Positions 15,129-23,215 of a DNA stretch of 26,137 nucleotides are shown here, piece by piece. Source of the stretch: an uncultured Sutterella sp. (GTDB lineage Bacteria; Pseudomonadota; Gammaproteobacteria; Burkholderiales; Burkholderiaceae_F); NCBI GenBank assembly GCA_905213905.1, contig CAJMKD010000031.1:1-26137 (forward strand). The letters are read 5' to 3'. Position 1 is the stretch's first letter; every line of letters starts with the position of its first letter. A program made the translations under genes and the position numbers. Below the pieces are notes generated by a model. The model did not search any database and was not told the DNA's origin. It saw only the letters and a list, made by a program, of their open reading frames with translations.

Positions 15129-16538
15129 GTGACGACCGCCCTTTTCTTTGCGCTTTTCTGCGCCTTCTTTCTGTTCCTGAGCTTTCTCGAGTCGCGCCGC
15201 AACCGCTCGCTCGAAGACTTCTGCCTCGCCGGCCGCAGCGCTTCGGGCTGGTCGGCGGGCCTTTCCATTGCCGCTTCGTCGATCGGAGCCTCGGCCACGC
15301 TCGGCGTCTGCGGCCTCGCCTTTCAAGCCGGCTTTCCGGCCGTGTGGTGGCTTTTTTCGGGCGCGATCGGACTCGCGATTTCCGCGGTTTTTCTTGTTGA
15401 CCGCATCCGCGCGGAAAAGCCCGTGACGCTCCTTGGCGCCATCCGGCGCAAAGCGGGCGGCGCCACAGCCAAAACGGCCGGCCTTGTCATTCTTGCCGCC
15501 TGGACGGGCATTCTCGCCGCCCAGTTTTCGGCGATGGGCCGAATTCTCTCAGCGCTCGGCGCGGGCGAGCTTCCCGGCTTTCTTGGCGTTTCCGGCCTAT
15601 CCGGCGAAACGGCAGCGCTTGCCGCTGGCGCCATCCTCATCGTAGCCGTCACGCTCCTCGGCGGCCAGCGCGCCGTCATCCGCAGCGACGTCTGCCAGAG
15701 CCTTGTGATGGCGGCGGGACTCGGCCTCCTTTTCTTTTCGCTCCTCTCGGATCCGGCGCTCCCGCGGGCTTCGGAATTCTTCGCGAGCGTCCCCTATGAT
15801 CTCCTCAACGATGAATTCGGCGCGGCCGACTGGGCGGAATTCATGCTTTTGATCGGCGGAAGCTACCTCGTCTGTCCGATGCTTGCCGCGAGGTTTCTCG
15901 CCGCAGGCTCCCGCCGGGACGCCCGGATCGCCGCCGGGGTCGGCATCGGGTCGCTCGTTGCCGCCGCGCTTCTCATGGCGCTCCTCGGGATCGCAGCGCG
16001 CGCCTTCATTCCCGCGGGCACGGCGCCCGACGCGGTGCTCCCCGCGCTCGTCGAAACCCGCACGCCCTTTTTCGGCGCGCTTTTCCTCTTCGTGATGACG
16101 AGCGCCGTGATTTCTTCTGCCGACAGCTGCCTCATGACGTCCGCGACCGTCGCCGCCGTCGACCTCGCCGGCCGTCCGAGCATTCGAGCGACGCGCGCCG
16201 CTGCGCTTGCGCTTTCCATTGCTGCGTTTGCCGCCGCGCTGAGCGGCAAGGGCGTCCTCGAGCTCCTTCTCGCAGCGAATGCGCTATACGTCTGCGGCGT
16301 CGTGCCCGTCGCCTTTGCGGCGCTCCTCTCAAAGCGCCCGCTTTGCGCAGGGCTGGCTTCTGGCGCCATAGCGCTCGGGAGCCTCCTCGGCGCAATCGCC
16401 ACGTTCGGGGCTGTCGGGGCCGGCACGAAGCTCGCGCTCTATGGCGCGAGCTTTTCGGCGGCGCTCCTTCTCGCCCTCTTCGCGTCGCGGCCGGCTCGCC
16501 CAGACGGGAGCCCCGTCTGCCGCTCGGTCAATCCATGA
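15129..16538 (+). CDS. Sodium:solute symporter (SSS/SLC5 family)
   Basis: A 469-residue inner-membrane protein with about 13 hydrophobic segments and the LeuT fold of the SSS family, which couples solute uptake to Na+. Signs are the N-terminal SLEDFCLAGRSASGW, typical of SSS proteins after the first helix, and SAVISSADSCLMTSAT (S329, S330, D332, S333), the conserved sodium-site helix. GTG 15129 must be the start: a stop codon lies two codons upstream. The ribosome site is poor, so translation may be weak or coupled. It follows bioB and bioD-bioA on the same strand by 108 bases, with a hairpin between. Mammalian SLC5A6, which carries biotin and pantothenate, is in this family, so biotin or a precursor is a plausible substrate, but this is inference. 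Confidence 0.85.
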   Translation: MTTALFFALFCAFFLFLSFLESRRNRSLEDFCLAGRSASGWSAGLSIAASSIGASATLGVCGLAFQAGFPAVWWLFSGAIGLAISAVFLVDRIRAEKPVTLLGAIRRKAGGATAKTAGLVILAAWTGILAAQFSAMGRILSALGAGELPGFLGVSGLSGETAALAAGAILIVAVTLLGGQRAVIRSDVCQSLVMAAGLGLLFFSLLSDPALPRASEFFASVPYDLLNDEFGAADWAEFMLLIGGSYLVCPMLAARFLAAGSRRDARIAAGVGIGSLVAAALLMALLGIAARAFIPAGTAPDAVLPALVETRTPFFGALFLFVMTSAVISSADSCLMTSATVAAVDLAGRPSIRATRAAALALSIAAFAAALSGKGVLELLLAANALYVCGVVPVAFAALLSKRPLCAGLASGAIALGSLLGAIATFGAVGAGTKLALYGASFSAALLLALFASRPARPDGSPVCRSVNP

Positions 16539-16588
16539 AAAACGCCTGAAAAGCGCCCGACCGCATCTCGAGCGCCGGCATCGCATCT

Positions 16589-17509
16589 TCAGCCCGGCAG
16601 CAGATGCTTTTGAGCCGTGCGCATCACGATGCGGGTGAGCCGCTCGAGAAGCGTCGACCGTATGGCCGCACACTGCCAGAAGAGCGGCACGTCCACCGGC
16701 CTCGCGGCATCGATTTCGACGAGCGCGCCCCGCTCGACGTAGGGGCGCGCAAGGGCCTCGGGCGCCATGCTCCAGCCGAGGCCGCGCGCCGTCGCTTCGA
16801 GCATGGCGCCGGGCGACGGCAGATAGTGCACGACGCCCGAAAAGTCCCCAGCCGCAACGCCCGAGCGCTCGAGGAACCGCATCTGCAGCGCGTCCTTCCT
16901 GTCGAATGAAACAATGGGGAGGCGCGCGAGCGTTGACGCTGAAATGCCTTCCGCTTCGCCGATGAAGGGTCGCGACGCCCAGGCGCGGTAGCGCATGACG
17001 CCGAGCGAGCGCACGCGCGCGCCGGCAACAGCGCTCTCATCGGCCGCCACCGCCGCAATGGCGGCGCCGCTTCGCAGGCTTTCGAGCGCATGATCCTGGT
17101 CGTCGGTTCGGATGTCGAGCGCGACGCGCGTGCCGGTTTCCGCTGAAGCCGAGACAAATTCGGCCGCCGCTTCCGGAAACCAGGTGGCAAGCGAATCATT
17201 GTTGACGATGATCGTGAGCCGCACCGCCGCATCCGCCGGCGCGTCTTTTGCAAAGTCCGAGAGCGCTTCCGCCTCGAGAAGCTGCATCGATCGGGCGCGA
17301 AGGAGGAGCTTCTCGCCCGCCTCGGTCGGCATGACGGGCGATTCGCGCTTCAAAAGCACGGCGCCGAGCCGCTCCTCCAGCGCGCGAATGCGCTGCGAGA
17401 GCGCCGAGGGCGTCACGGCAAGACGCTTCGCTGCCCGCTCGAAGCTCCCTTCGTCGAGCACGGCGAGAAACGCCTCGAGCTGCGGATGAAGAAGCGGCAT
17501 GCGGGGCAT
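16589..17509 (-). CDS. LysR-family regulator, ArgP/LysG type
   Basis: A 306-residue LysR-type regulator. The N-terminal winged helix-turn-helix (about residues 8-65) contains AFLAVLDEGSFERAAKRL followed by VTPSALSQRIRALE. The effector-binding domain starts near residue 95 (RLTIIVNNDSLATWF), a segment shared with ArgP/IciA and LysG, where the ligands are lysine, arginine or histidine. It is divergent from a LysE/ArgO exporter gene, the standard arrangement of argP-like regulators and their target. The ATG at 17509 gives a full-length protein; another at 17500 is possible, and neither has a clear ribosome site. It converges with the symporter gene on its other side (50 bases apart). Confidence 0.88.
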   Translation of the reverse strand: MPRMPLLHPQLEAFLAVLDEGSFERAAKRLAVTPSALSQRIRALEERLGAVLLKRESPVMPTEAGEKLLLRARSMQLLEAEALSDFAKDAPADAAVRLTIIVNNDSLATWFPEAAAEFVSASAETGTRVALDIRTDDQDHALESLRSGAAIAAVAADESAVAGARVRSLGVMRYRAWASRPFIGEAEGISASTLARLPIVSFDRKDALQMRFLERSGVAAGDFSGVVHYLPSPGAMLEATARGLGWSMAPEALARPYVERGALVEIDAARPVDVPLFWQCAAIRSTLLERLTRIVMRTAQKHLLPG

Positions 17510-17516
17510 TTTGTCT

Positions 17517-17529
17517 TTAGTTTTGCTAA
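17517..17529. promoter_or_regulatory. Candidate LysR-type operator (T-N11-A)
   Basis: TTAG-TTTTG-CTAA is a perfect dyad fitting the T-N11-A core of LysR-family sites. It lies eight bases upstream of the LysR start and about 120 bases before the exporter start, in the shared control region. Autoregulation plus activation of the exporter is inferred. Confidence 0.45.
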
Positions 17530-17647
17530 TGAAGCTGAAGATTCTTTCATTTTACTTAATGCGCTGCGCCAGATAAGATTCTCCGCATTCTTTCGGGCTG
17601 CTGCGCCTTATCGGCTGCGCCCATCACCATCTCTCTTTGAGCTTCGC

Positions 17648-18283
17648 ATGAACCTTTCTGCCATTCTCGCCGGCTTCGGCACGGGCGCCGGCCTCATCGT
17701 CGCCATCGGCGCACAGAACGCCTTCGTCCTTCGGCAGGGCCTGCGCCGGGAATACGTGGGACTCGTCGTCCTCACCTGCATCTTCGGCGACGTCGTCTGC
17801 ATCACGCTCGGCGTGGCCGGCATGGGCGCCGCCGTCAAGGCGCACCCGATGGTGCTTGAGATCTTCCGCTGGGGCGGCGCGGCTTTTCTCGCCTATTACG
17901 GATTTCTCGCAGCAAGGCGCGCGCTCAAAGGGGGCGAAGCGCTCGGGGTCGGAACCTCAAATGCAGGCCTTCCCGCCGTCAGCGCCGGGCGCGTTCTTGC
18001 CGCCTGCCTCGCCTTCACCTTTCTCAATCCGCACGTCTACCTCGACACCGTCGTGCTTCTCGGCAGCATATCGACGCAGTACGCCGGCGCGGACCGCTGG
18101 CTCTTTGCGCTCGGCGCCTATTCGGCGAGCACCGTCTGGTTCACGTCGCTCGGCTTCGGCGCCAAGCGCCTGCAGCCTTTCTTCCGAAAGCCCCGCGCCT
18201 GGCAGTGGCTTGACGCCTTCATTGCGCTCGTGATGTTCACGCTCGCCGCGACGCTTGCGATGAATCCGCTCACCGGCCTCTGA
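17648..18283 (+). CDS. LysE/ArgO-family basic amino-acid exporter
   Basis: A 211-residue inner-membrane exporter with five to six hydrophobic helices. The N-terminal GLIVAIGAQNAFVLRQGL is the LysE/ArgO signature, and AFTFLNPHVYLDTVVLLG is the second conserved block with the Asn-Pro of the family. These proteins expel excess lysine or arginine, often when peptides are used as nutrients. ATG 17648 is chosen because the conserved protein begins there; an in-frame extension to 17486 overlaps the LysR gene and looks non-coding. The ribosome site (GAG) is weak. It is divergent from the ArgP/LysG-type regulator and converges with the aldo/keto reductase gene, with four bases between stops. Lysine versus arginine preference cannot be told. 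Confidence 0.92.
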   Translation: MNLSAILAGFGTGAGLIVAIGAQNAFVLRQGLRREYVGLVVLTCIFGDVVCITLGVAGMGAAVKAHPMVLEIFRWGGAAFLAYYGFLAARRALKGGEALGVGTSNAGLPAVSAGRVLAACLAFTFLNPHVYLDTVVLLGSISTQYAGADRWLFALGAYSASTVWFTSLGFGAKRLQPFFRKPRAWQWLDAFIALVMFTLAATLAMNPLTGL

Positions 18284-18287
18284 TCCG

Positions 18288-19280
18288 TCACCACGCATAG
18301 GCTTCAGGCGCTTCGCCGCCCGGGCCCGGCCAGATCTCGTCGAGCGCCGTCAGCACGTCTTTCGAGAGCTTCACGTCTAGCGCAGCCAGTGCGCCTTCGA
18401 GCTGCGCCACAGTTCTCGGTCCAACAATGGGCGCCGTGACAACAGGATTCGAAAGAAGCCAGGCAATGGCGAGCGTCGCGGGGGCGAACCCCGATGCCTG
18501 CGCGAGCGCCTCATAAGCCGCTACCTGCGTACGCTTTTTCTCAAAGGCTTCGCCGAGGCGTGCGCGCCGCGTCGCGCCGCTCTTTTGGTCCGCCGCGCTG
18601 AGGCCGCCCGCGAGCAGTCCGCCCGCCAAGGGGCTGTAGGGCAGAAAGCCGAGGCCGAAATGCCGGCATGCCGGCAGAAGCTCGAGTTCGGGCGTTCGCA
18701 CCGTGAGGTTGTAGCGCGTCTGTTCGCTCGCGAGCCCCAGCATGTGCCGGGCGAGCGCCGACGACTGAAATGCTGCAAGGTACCAGGCGGCGAAATTGCA
18801 GCTGCCCACATAGAGGACCTTTCCGTCGGCAATGAGACGGGAGAGCGCTTCGAGAATCTCATCGATCGGCGTCAGCCTGTCCATGTGGTGCATTTGCAGC
18901 AGATCGATGCGGTCGGTGCCGAGCCGCCGAAGGCTTGCTTCCACCGCGGACCGGATGTGATAGGCGGAAAGACGCCTGTCATTCGGGCCGAGGCCCATCG
19001 GCTGATAGCATTTTGTGGCGAGCACGACCTGATTGCGCGCACCGCGGCTTTTGAGCCAGCGGCCGATGATTTCCTCGGAAAGCCCGCTACCCATCGCGAG
19101 ATCCGGGCGCTGCGGCGACCCATAAACATCTGCCGTGTCAATGAAATTGAGGCCGGCCGAAATCGCGCGGTCCAGAATCCGCCCGCTTTCAGCCTCGTCG
19201 GCGACGTCGCCGAAGTTCATTGTGCCGACGGCAAGCGGACTCACCATCAGACCGGTCCTGCCGAGTTGTCGATACTGCAT
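18288..19280 (-). CDS. Aldo/keto reductase
   Basis: A 330-residue NADPH-dependent oxidoreductase with a (beta/alpha)8 barrel. The catalytic tetrad is visible: D48 in NFIDTADVYG, Y53, K90 in VLATKCY and H131 in LLQMHHMD. The start MQYRQLGRTGLMVSPLAVGTM is typical of the YajO/Tas-like branch, and the C-terminal GPRTVAQLEGALAAL is the cofactor-binding segment. ATG 19280 has AGGAG six bases upstream. Substrates of this branch are broad (aldehydes and ketones), so none is named. It has its own long leader with two stable hairpins and an AT-rich promoter region, and converges with the LysE-type gene. Confidence 0.92.
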   Translation of the reverse strand: MQYRQLGRTGLMVSPLAVGTMNFGDVADEAESGRILDRAISAGLNFIDTADVYGSPQRPDLAMGSGLSEEIIGRWLKSRGARNQVVLATKCYQPMGLGPNDRRLSAYHIRSAVEASLRRLGTDRIDLLQMHHMDRLTPIDEILEALSRLIADGKVLYVGSCNFAAWYLAAFQSSALARHMLGLASEQTRYNLTVRTPELELLPACRHFGLGFLPYSPLAGGLLAGGLSAADQKSGATRRARLGEAFEKKRTQVAAYEALAQASGFAPATLAIAWLLSNPVVTAPIVGPRTVAQLEGALAALDVKLSKDVLTALDEIWPGPGGEAPEAYAW

Positions 19281-19363
19281 GACATGCTCCTATTGTGCGG
19301 GCGGCAGACAAGGCACCTGCGCGGAAGATCCCGCGCGAAGCTGCGCCGCAAACCGCCATCAAT

Positions 19364-19399
19364 ACGCAAGAACCGCTGCACGAATGAGCGTTCTTGCGT
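19364..19399 (-). repeat. 10-bp inverted repeat in the reductase leader
   Basis: ACGCAAGAAC (19364-19373) pairs perfectly with GTTCTTGCGT (19390-19399) over a 16-base loop whose ends (GCT/AGC) can also pair. No T tract follows on the minus strand, so it is not a simple terminator. It would lie in the mRNA leader of the aldo/keto reductase or act as a regulator site. Confidence 0.5.
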
Positions 19400-19498
19400 G
19401 TCTTGTCTGTGACTGTTCAGGCTCCCCCAAGCTTTGTTGAGCTTGAGCGGCGTTCACGCTGCTTGCGCTTGGGACCAATCAAACCTTCTATCGATTGC

Positions 19499-19527
19499 AG
19501 AATAGAAAGGATGCTTTGAAAATTCAA
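19499..19527 (-). promoter_or_regulatory. Candidate promoter of the aldo/keto reductase gene
   Basis: On the minus strand TTGAAT (19522-19527), a 17-base spacer and TATTCT (19499-19504) match four of six consensus bases each. The transcript would have a leader of about 210 bases. Confidence 0.35.
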
Positions 19528-19631
19528 ATATTTAATATTTATCTGAATTAATGTGATTTACGAATAAATAAAGGCGCCAATAGCTGCCCTGAACGGCAGT
19601 CGACGTGTCTGCATCGACCACCGATCAGCAC

Positions 19632-20093
19632 TCAGCGGCGCTTCGTGAAGCGCGCTTCGTAAGCGCCTTGCCGGATGTGGAGCGTTTCGGGCGTGGCCTC
19701 GAGGACGAGATACTGCATCTCAAAAGGAATCGTCATCCCGTTGCCGATGCTGTCGCCCCAGATGGTGAGATATTCGCCGTTGACGGCCCAGCGCTTCGCG
19801 GCAAGCGTCGCCATGCCGATTGAAGCAGCCGTGCCGTCCGCGCGAAAGGCATAGCCCTGGCTGCGACCGGGCTGGCCGGGCACAGGCGCCGTCCATTCGC
19901 CGACAAAGACTTCGCGCGGCGCGCGGACGCCTTCGTCCGCTTGCGGCGCGTTCGCATCTGCAGTGCGGACGTCAGACGCCGCCTGCGCCGCTTCGACGGA
20001 CGCCTCGTCATCAGACGAAAAGCTCGAAAGCAGGCCGCAGCCCGAAAGCGTCGCGGCTGCCGCCGCGGCGAAAAGCCAAGCCGCAATTCTCAT
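19632..20093 (-). CDS. Small lipoprotein with lipocalin-like fold
   Basis: A 153-residue exported lipoprotein. ATG 20093 has AGGA seven bases upstream and starts a lipoprotein signal ending in the lipobox LSGC (Cys19), after which the mature N-terminus is lipidated. A charged, Ala-rich linker (about residues 22-62) leads to a C-terminal domain of about 85 residues, with GEWTAPVPGQ, YAFRADGTAASIG, WAVNGEYLTIWGD and LHIRQGAYEARF. Alternating strands of this kind are typical of lipocalin-like lipoproteins of Bacteroidetes and Proteobacteria; the assignment is by pattern only. The residue after Cys is Gly, which suggests outer-membrane sorting. It is divergent from an MMPL exporter gene and has a Fur-like dyad upstream. 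Function unknown. Confidence 0.85.
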   Translation of the reverse strand: MRIAAWLFAAAAAATLSGCGLLSSFSSDDEASVEAAQAASDVRTADANAPQADEGVRAPREVFVGEWTAPVPGQPGRSQGYAFRADGTAASIGMATLAAKRWAVNGEYLTIWGDSIGNGMTIPFEMQYLVLEATPETLHIRQGAYEARFTKRR

Positions 20094-20115
20094 GATGATT
20101 TCCTTTGCATGCATG

Positions 20116-20130
20116 TGATGACAATCATCA
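20116..20130. promoter_or_regulatory. Dyad resembling a Fur box
   Basis: TGATGA-CAA-TCATCA is a perfect inverted repeat 22 bases upstream of the lipoprotein ATG. Against the 7-1-7 Fur pattern (TGATAAT-N-ATTATCA) it matches 11 of 14 positions by my count. Iron control is a guess. Confidence 0.35.
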
Positions 20131-20264
20131 TACGAAAGGCCGCCGCTCTTCCGATTTGATTCGACCGCATGGAAGCGTAACCAATTTCATCGCAGGATTT
20201 CGTCGCCAGTTCAGCTGTACGTGCCTTTCGCCCTTTTCTGTCACGGCACCATCCGCGATCCGCC

Positions 20265-20273
20265 TGCTATAGT
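20265..20273 (+). promoter_or_regulatory. Candidate extended -10 promoter for the MMPL exporter gene
   Basis: TGC followed by TATAGT fits an extended -10 element 68 bases before the exporter ATG. No good -35 is seen, as is common for extended -10 promoters. Confidence 0.35.
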
Positions 20274-20341
20274 CGCAAACGGCCCCTGCGTGCGCTGTGC
20301 CCGCCGACGGCCCATCCGCACCAACGCACAAAGCGAGCCTT

Positions 20342-22894
20342 ATGTCATTCTTTCCCCGCGCCGCGGACCTTCTGGACGCCTGGGGCGGCAAAGCCGCCGC
20401 GCTTCTTCTCGGCGCAGCTTTCGCGCTTCTCCTCGCAGCAGGAATGCCGAAGCTCGCCTCAAACCCCTTCGAGACGGACCTGCTCGCGCTTCTGCCGGGC
20501 CGCCTTGATGAGGCGATTCCGGCTGACCTCGAAGCGCGCTTCCTTGAGAAGCTCCGGTCTGCGGAATCCGATCGCGCAACCATTCTTCTTCGGTTTGAAA
20601 AAAACGAAGCAAAAGGGCGCTTCACGGAAGAAGAGCGCCGTGCGGCGCGAAAGAGCGTCGAAGCTTTTTCGAGCGCGCTCTCTGCGGACGGGCTTTTCAC
20701 TGAGGCTTCTCCCTTTGAGCGTAAAAATGCGGCGAAAACCAAGGACGCGGGTGCATCCGCGAGCGCACCGGGCCTTTCGGGCGCTTCGCTCATTCCGGCA
20801 ATCCCTGAAGCGGCAGGGGTGCTCGTGCGTCCCGAAGACGAAGCGATGCTCGTGCTCGCAGCGGAGGACCCGAAAACGGCGGAGCGCCGCATGCTCGCCT
20901 GTCTTCTTAGGACGGATTCCCCCAAGCTTCTCGGCTTCTCGCGGGACCCCTTCTGCCTTTATGACCGCTGGCTTCTCTCGAAGACGGATGCGCTTCCCTA
21001 TAGCGCGGAATCGGCCGAGGGCCGCGAATATCTCCGCGTGCGGCTCGGCCGCGATGCACTCGGCTATCTCCTCTTGATGAAGCCCGCGGCGGGCGCCGCC
21101 GAATCGGGCGAAGGCCGCCTCACGGCCCGGATTCGCGAGGCGGGCGAGATGCTCGAGCGAGCGCTCGCGCAAGCGCACCCGGATCTGTCAGTGCGCGTCA
21201 TCGCCGCAGGCGTGCCGCTCTTTACTGATGCCATTGCTGCGCAGGCTTCCGGCGAACTGTCGAGAATCGGCGCGCTTTCCTCGATCGGCGTGGTCTTCCT
21301 CGCGCTTCTCGCCTTCGGGCGCGTGCCCGTCGTGATGCTCATGGCGCTTTCCGTTGCGCTCGGCTTCGGCGCCGCGGTTTTCCTGACGCTCTCGCTTTTT
21401 GACCGGCTTTCGCTCGTCACCTTCATCTTCGGCACCACGCTGATCGGGGTCGCCGTCGATTACTCGACCCACTGGTTTGCGCTCAAGCGCCCGGGCGAAA
21501 CAGCGCTCCTTCGACGCCGGCGGCTCTTGCCGTCGCTTCTCATGGCGGGCGGCTCTTCAGCGGCCGCCTACGGCGTGCTCGCGCTCACGCCGCTCCCGGG
21601 CCTGAGGCAGATGGCGGCGATCGCCGCCTTCGGCGTGCTTTTTGCGCTCGCCGCGGTTCTCGTTTTCGGCCCCTTTGTCGAACGCTTTGCGCCGCGCCGC
21701 GAAACGCGCCTGATGCGCTTTTTGGAAGCGAAGCTCACCAATCTGCCGCGCTTCACTGCAACAAGCGTCCGCCGCCCAGCGGCATGCCTGGCATTGGTCC
21801 TTTTCCTCGTCTTCCTCGCGGGCGGCTTCTCGAAAATCCGCCTTGAAGCCGGGATCCGCGACCTCTCAGCTGCGCCCCCGGCCCTCACGGTCGCGCAGGC
21901 TGAGCTCCAGCTCGCGCTCGGCCTGCCGTCGCCCGCGCAGGCCTACTTCGTCTCCGGCAAAACGCTCGACGAAGCGCTCGCGCGGGAGGCGGCCCTGCGC
22001 CGCGCGCTCGCCCGTCTTGGCGCCGACACCGCTTCCGCTGCCGGCGACAGTGCCAGCACCGATGCTGGCGCTTCACCCAAGCCCGATTCTGCTTTGCTCG
22101 CGGGGCTACGCACCACAGGACTCTCGGCGTGGCTGCCGCCGCTCACAGAACAAAGCCGCCTGCGCGAACTCGTTCGCAGCGCGATCGATGCGGGTGCGCC
22201 CGCCATTGAAGCTAGGCTCGGCGCAAAGCCAGAGGGGCCGAGAGACGCGCCGCTCACGCTCGAAGCGCTCCAGGGGACGCCGCTCGCGCCGCTCCTAACG
22301 GGCCTCGTTCTTCAGAATGACGCGTCGGGCGCCGCGCTCATGACGCTCCTTTCGGGCGTAACCCCTGAAATGCTCCCCGCGCTCAAGGCAGCCGCCGAAG
22401 CCATGCCGGGCGTCCGGTTTCTCGACATCACGGGGAGCCTCTCCGAAACGCTCTCGCAGTACCGGACGCGCGTCTTTGAGCTGCTCGCCGCCGGACTCCT
22501 TGTCCTTTGGGGCGTCATGACGCTTCGCTTCGGCCGCGGCGGCTGGCGCGCGGTGCTCCCCTGCGCACTCGGGATCGCTGCGGCGCTCGCCTTTTTCGGC
22601 TGGGCCGGCATTCCCGTGACGCTCTTCACGGCGCTTGCTGCGGTTCTTCTGATGGGGCTTGGCGTCGACTACGGGATCTTCTTCTCGGCGAGCCCCGACG
22701 ACGGGCGCACCGCTGCCGCCGTCTTCTTCTGCGGCCTCACGACGATGCTCTCCTTCGGTCTCCTCGCGCTCTCGGCAACGCCTGCGCTCTCGAGCTTCGG
22801 CGCCACCATCGCCGTGGGACTCGTCGTCATCTGGTGCGCGACGCCGCTCCTGCGGCCGTCAGGGAAGGACCGACAGCCGCGCACGACTCCCTGA
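20342..22894 (+). CDS. RND-superfamily (MMPL-type) exporter
   Basis: An 850-residue inner-membrane protein with the duplicated MMPL/RND plan: a first helix (about 16-36), a large periplasmic loop, a bundle of helices, a second single helix near 490-510, another periplasmic loop and a final bundle. The proton-relay helices contain LIGVAVDYSTHWF in the first half and LMGLGVDYGIFF in the second. Relatives export lipids, hopanoids or aryl-polyene precursors, usually inside such clusters; here no lipid-synthesis genes are adjacent, so the cargo is unknown. ATG 20342 is chosen because the first membrane segment follows directly; the ribosome site (GCGAG) is modest. No membrane-fusion partner or outer-membrane channel is encoded nearby. 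Confidence 0.88.
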   Translation: MSFFPRAADLLDAWGGKAAALLLGAAFALLLAAGMPKLASNPFETDLLALLPGRLDEAIPADLEARFLEKLRSAESDRATILLRFEKNEAKGRFTEEERRAARKSVEAFSSALSADGLFTEASPFERKNAAKTKDAGASASAPGLSGASLIPAIPEAAGVLVRPEDEAMLVLAAEDPKTAERRMLACLLRTDSPKLLGFSRDPFCLYDRWLLSKTDALPYSAESAEGREYLRVRLGRDALGYLLLMKPAAGAAESGEGRLTARIREAGEMLERALAQAHPDLSVRVIAAGVPLFTDAIAAQASGELSRIGALSSIGVVFLALLAFGRVPVVMLMALSVALGFGAAVFLTLSLFDRLSLVTFIFGTTLIGVAVDYSTHWFALKRPGETALLRRRRLLPSLLMAGGSSAAAYGVLALTPLPGLRQMAAIAAFGVLFALAAVLVFGPFVERFAPRRETRLMRFLEAKLTNLPRFTATSVRRPAACLALVLFLVFLAGGFSKIRLEAGIRDLSAAPPALTVAQAELQLALGLPSPAQAYFVSGKTLDEALAREAALRRALARLGADTASAAGDSASTDAGASPKPDSALLAGLRTTGLSAWLPPLTEQSRLRELVRSAIDAGAPAIEARLGAKPEGPRDAPLTLEALQGTPLAPLLTGLVLQNDASGAALMTLLSGVTPEMLPALKAAAEAMPGVRFLDITGSLSETLSQYRTRVFELLAAGLLVLWGVMTLRFGRGGWRAVLPCALGIAAALAFFGWAGIPVTLFTALAAVLLMGLGVDYGIFFSASPDDGRTAAAVFFCGLTTMLSFGLLALSATPALSSFGATIAVGLVVIWCATPLLRPSGKDRQPRTTP

Positions 22895-22919
22895 CGGGCT
22901 TTATTGGTGCTCGGGCACC

Positions 22920-22967
22920 TATTCCGATGCCTATTTCGATGCCTTTTCCGATGTCGCTTCCGAGGCC
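22920..22967. repeat. Degenerate 12-base tandem repeats
   Basis: Four adjacent units, TATTCCGATGCC, TATTTCGATGCC, TTTTCCGATGTC and GCTTCCGAGGCC, with a more decayed fifth after them (to 22979). They cross the stop codon of the ribbon-helix-helix gene and encode its C-terminal tail on the minus strand. Confidence 0.7.
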
Positions 22968-23149
22968 TTCTCGGTAGCCGCCTTGCGAGACTTCTCAGCA
23001 GCCGCTTCCCGCGCGGCGTCCTCTTCAATCGACGCCGCCATGAAGCGGCGGATCCGCTCTGCGGCCGTCGTGCCGGAACGGTAGGAAGAGCGCGCGAAAG
23101 CGCGAACGAGCGCCGCATCGACGCGAATGGAATAGATGATTTCAGACAT
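22931..23149 (-). CDS. Small ribbon-helix-helix protein (antitoxin/CopG/DinJ-like)
   Basis: A 72-residue protein. ATG 23149 has GGAGAGG four bases upstream. The N-terminal half, with YSIRVDAALVRAFARSSY followed by TTAAERIRRFMAASIEE, fits a ribbon-helix-helix DNA-binding fold as in DinJ/RelB or CopG proteins: an extended strand, then two helices. The C-terminal part is a charged Ala/Glu/Lys helix built from four-residue repeats encoded by 12-base DNA repeats that run past the stop. No toxin gene (RelE, YafQ or HigB size) lies next to it, so it is either a solitary regulator or an orphan antitoxin. It converges with the MMPL gene. Confidence 0.7.
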   Translation of the reverse strand: MSEIIYSIRVDAALVRAFARSSYRSGTTAAERIRRFMAASIEEDAAREAAAEKSRKAATEKASEATSEKASK

Positions 23150-23215
23150 GTCCTCTCCTAGGAATGACGGCTTGCTGCGGCACTGAGGCCTGCGCATGCC
23201 GAAGGCAGAACGGCA

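Larger units (their letters stand above)
19281..19631. other. Intergenic leader region of the aldo/keto reductase gene
   Basis: About 350 bases without a gene. The left part (19364-19473) is rich in perfect inverted repeats. The right part (19505-19575) is strikingly AT-rich for this genome and probably holds the promoters. A small stem CTGCC/GGCAG (19584-19599) may end the lipoprotein transcript. I found no tRNA despite the structured look near 19426-19473. Confidence 0.5.

Noticed and set aside
19426..19473. Possible tRNA-like fold
   Set aside because: No TpsiC GGTTCGA-type box or proper acceptor stem; it is only a set of nested repeats.
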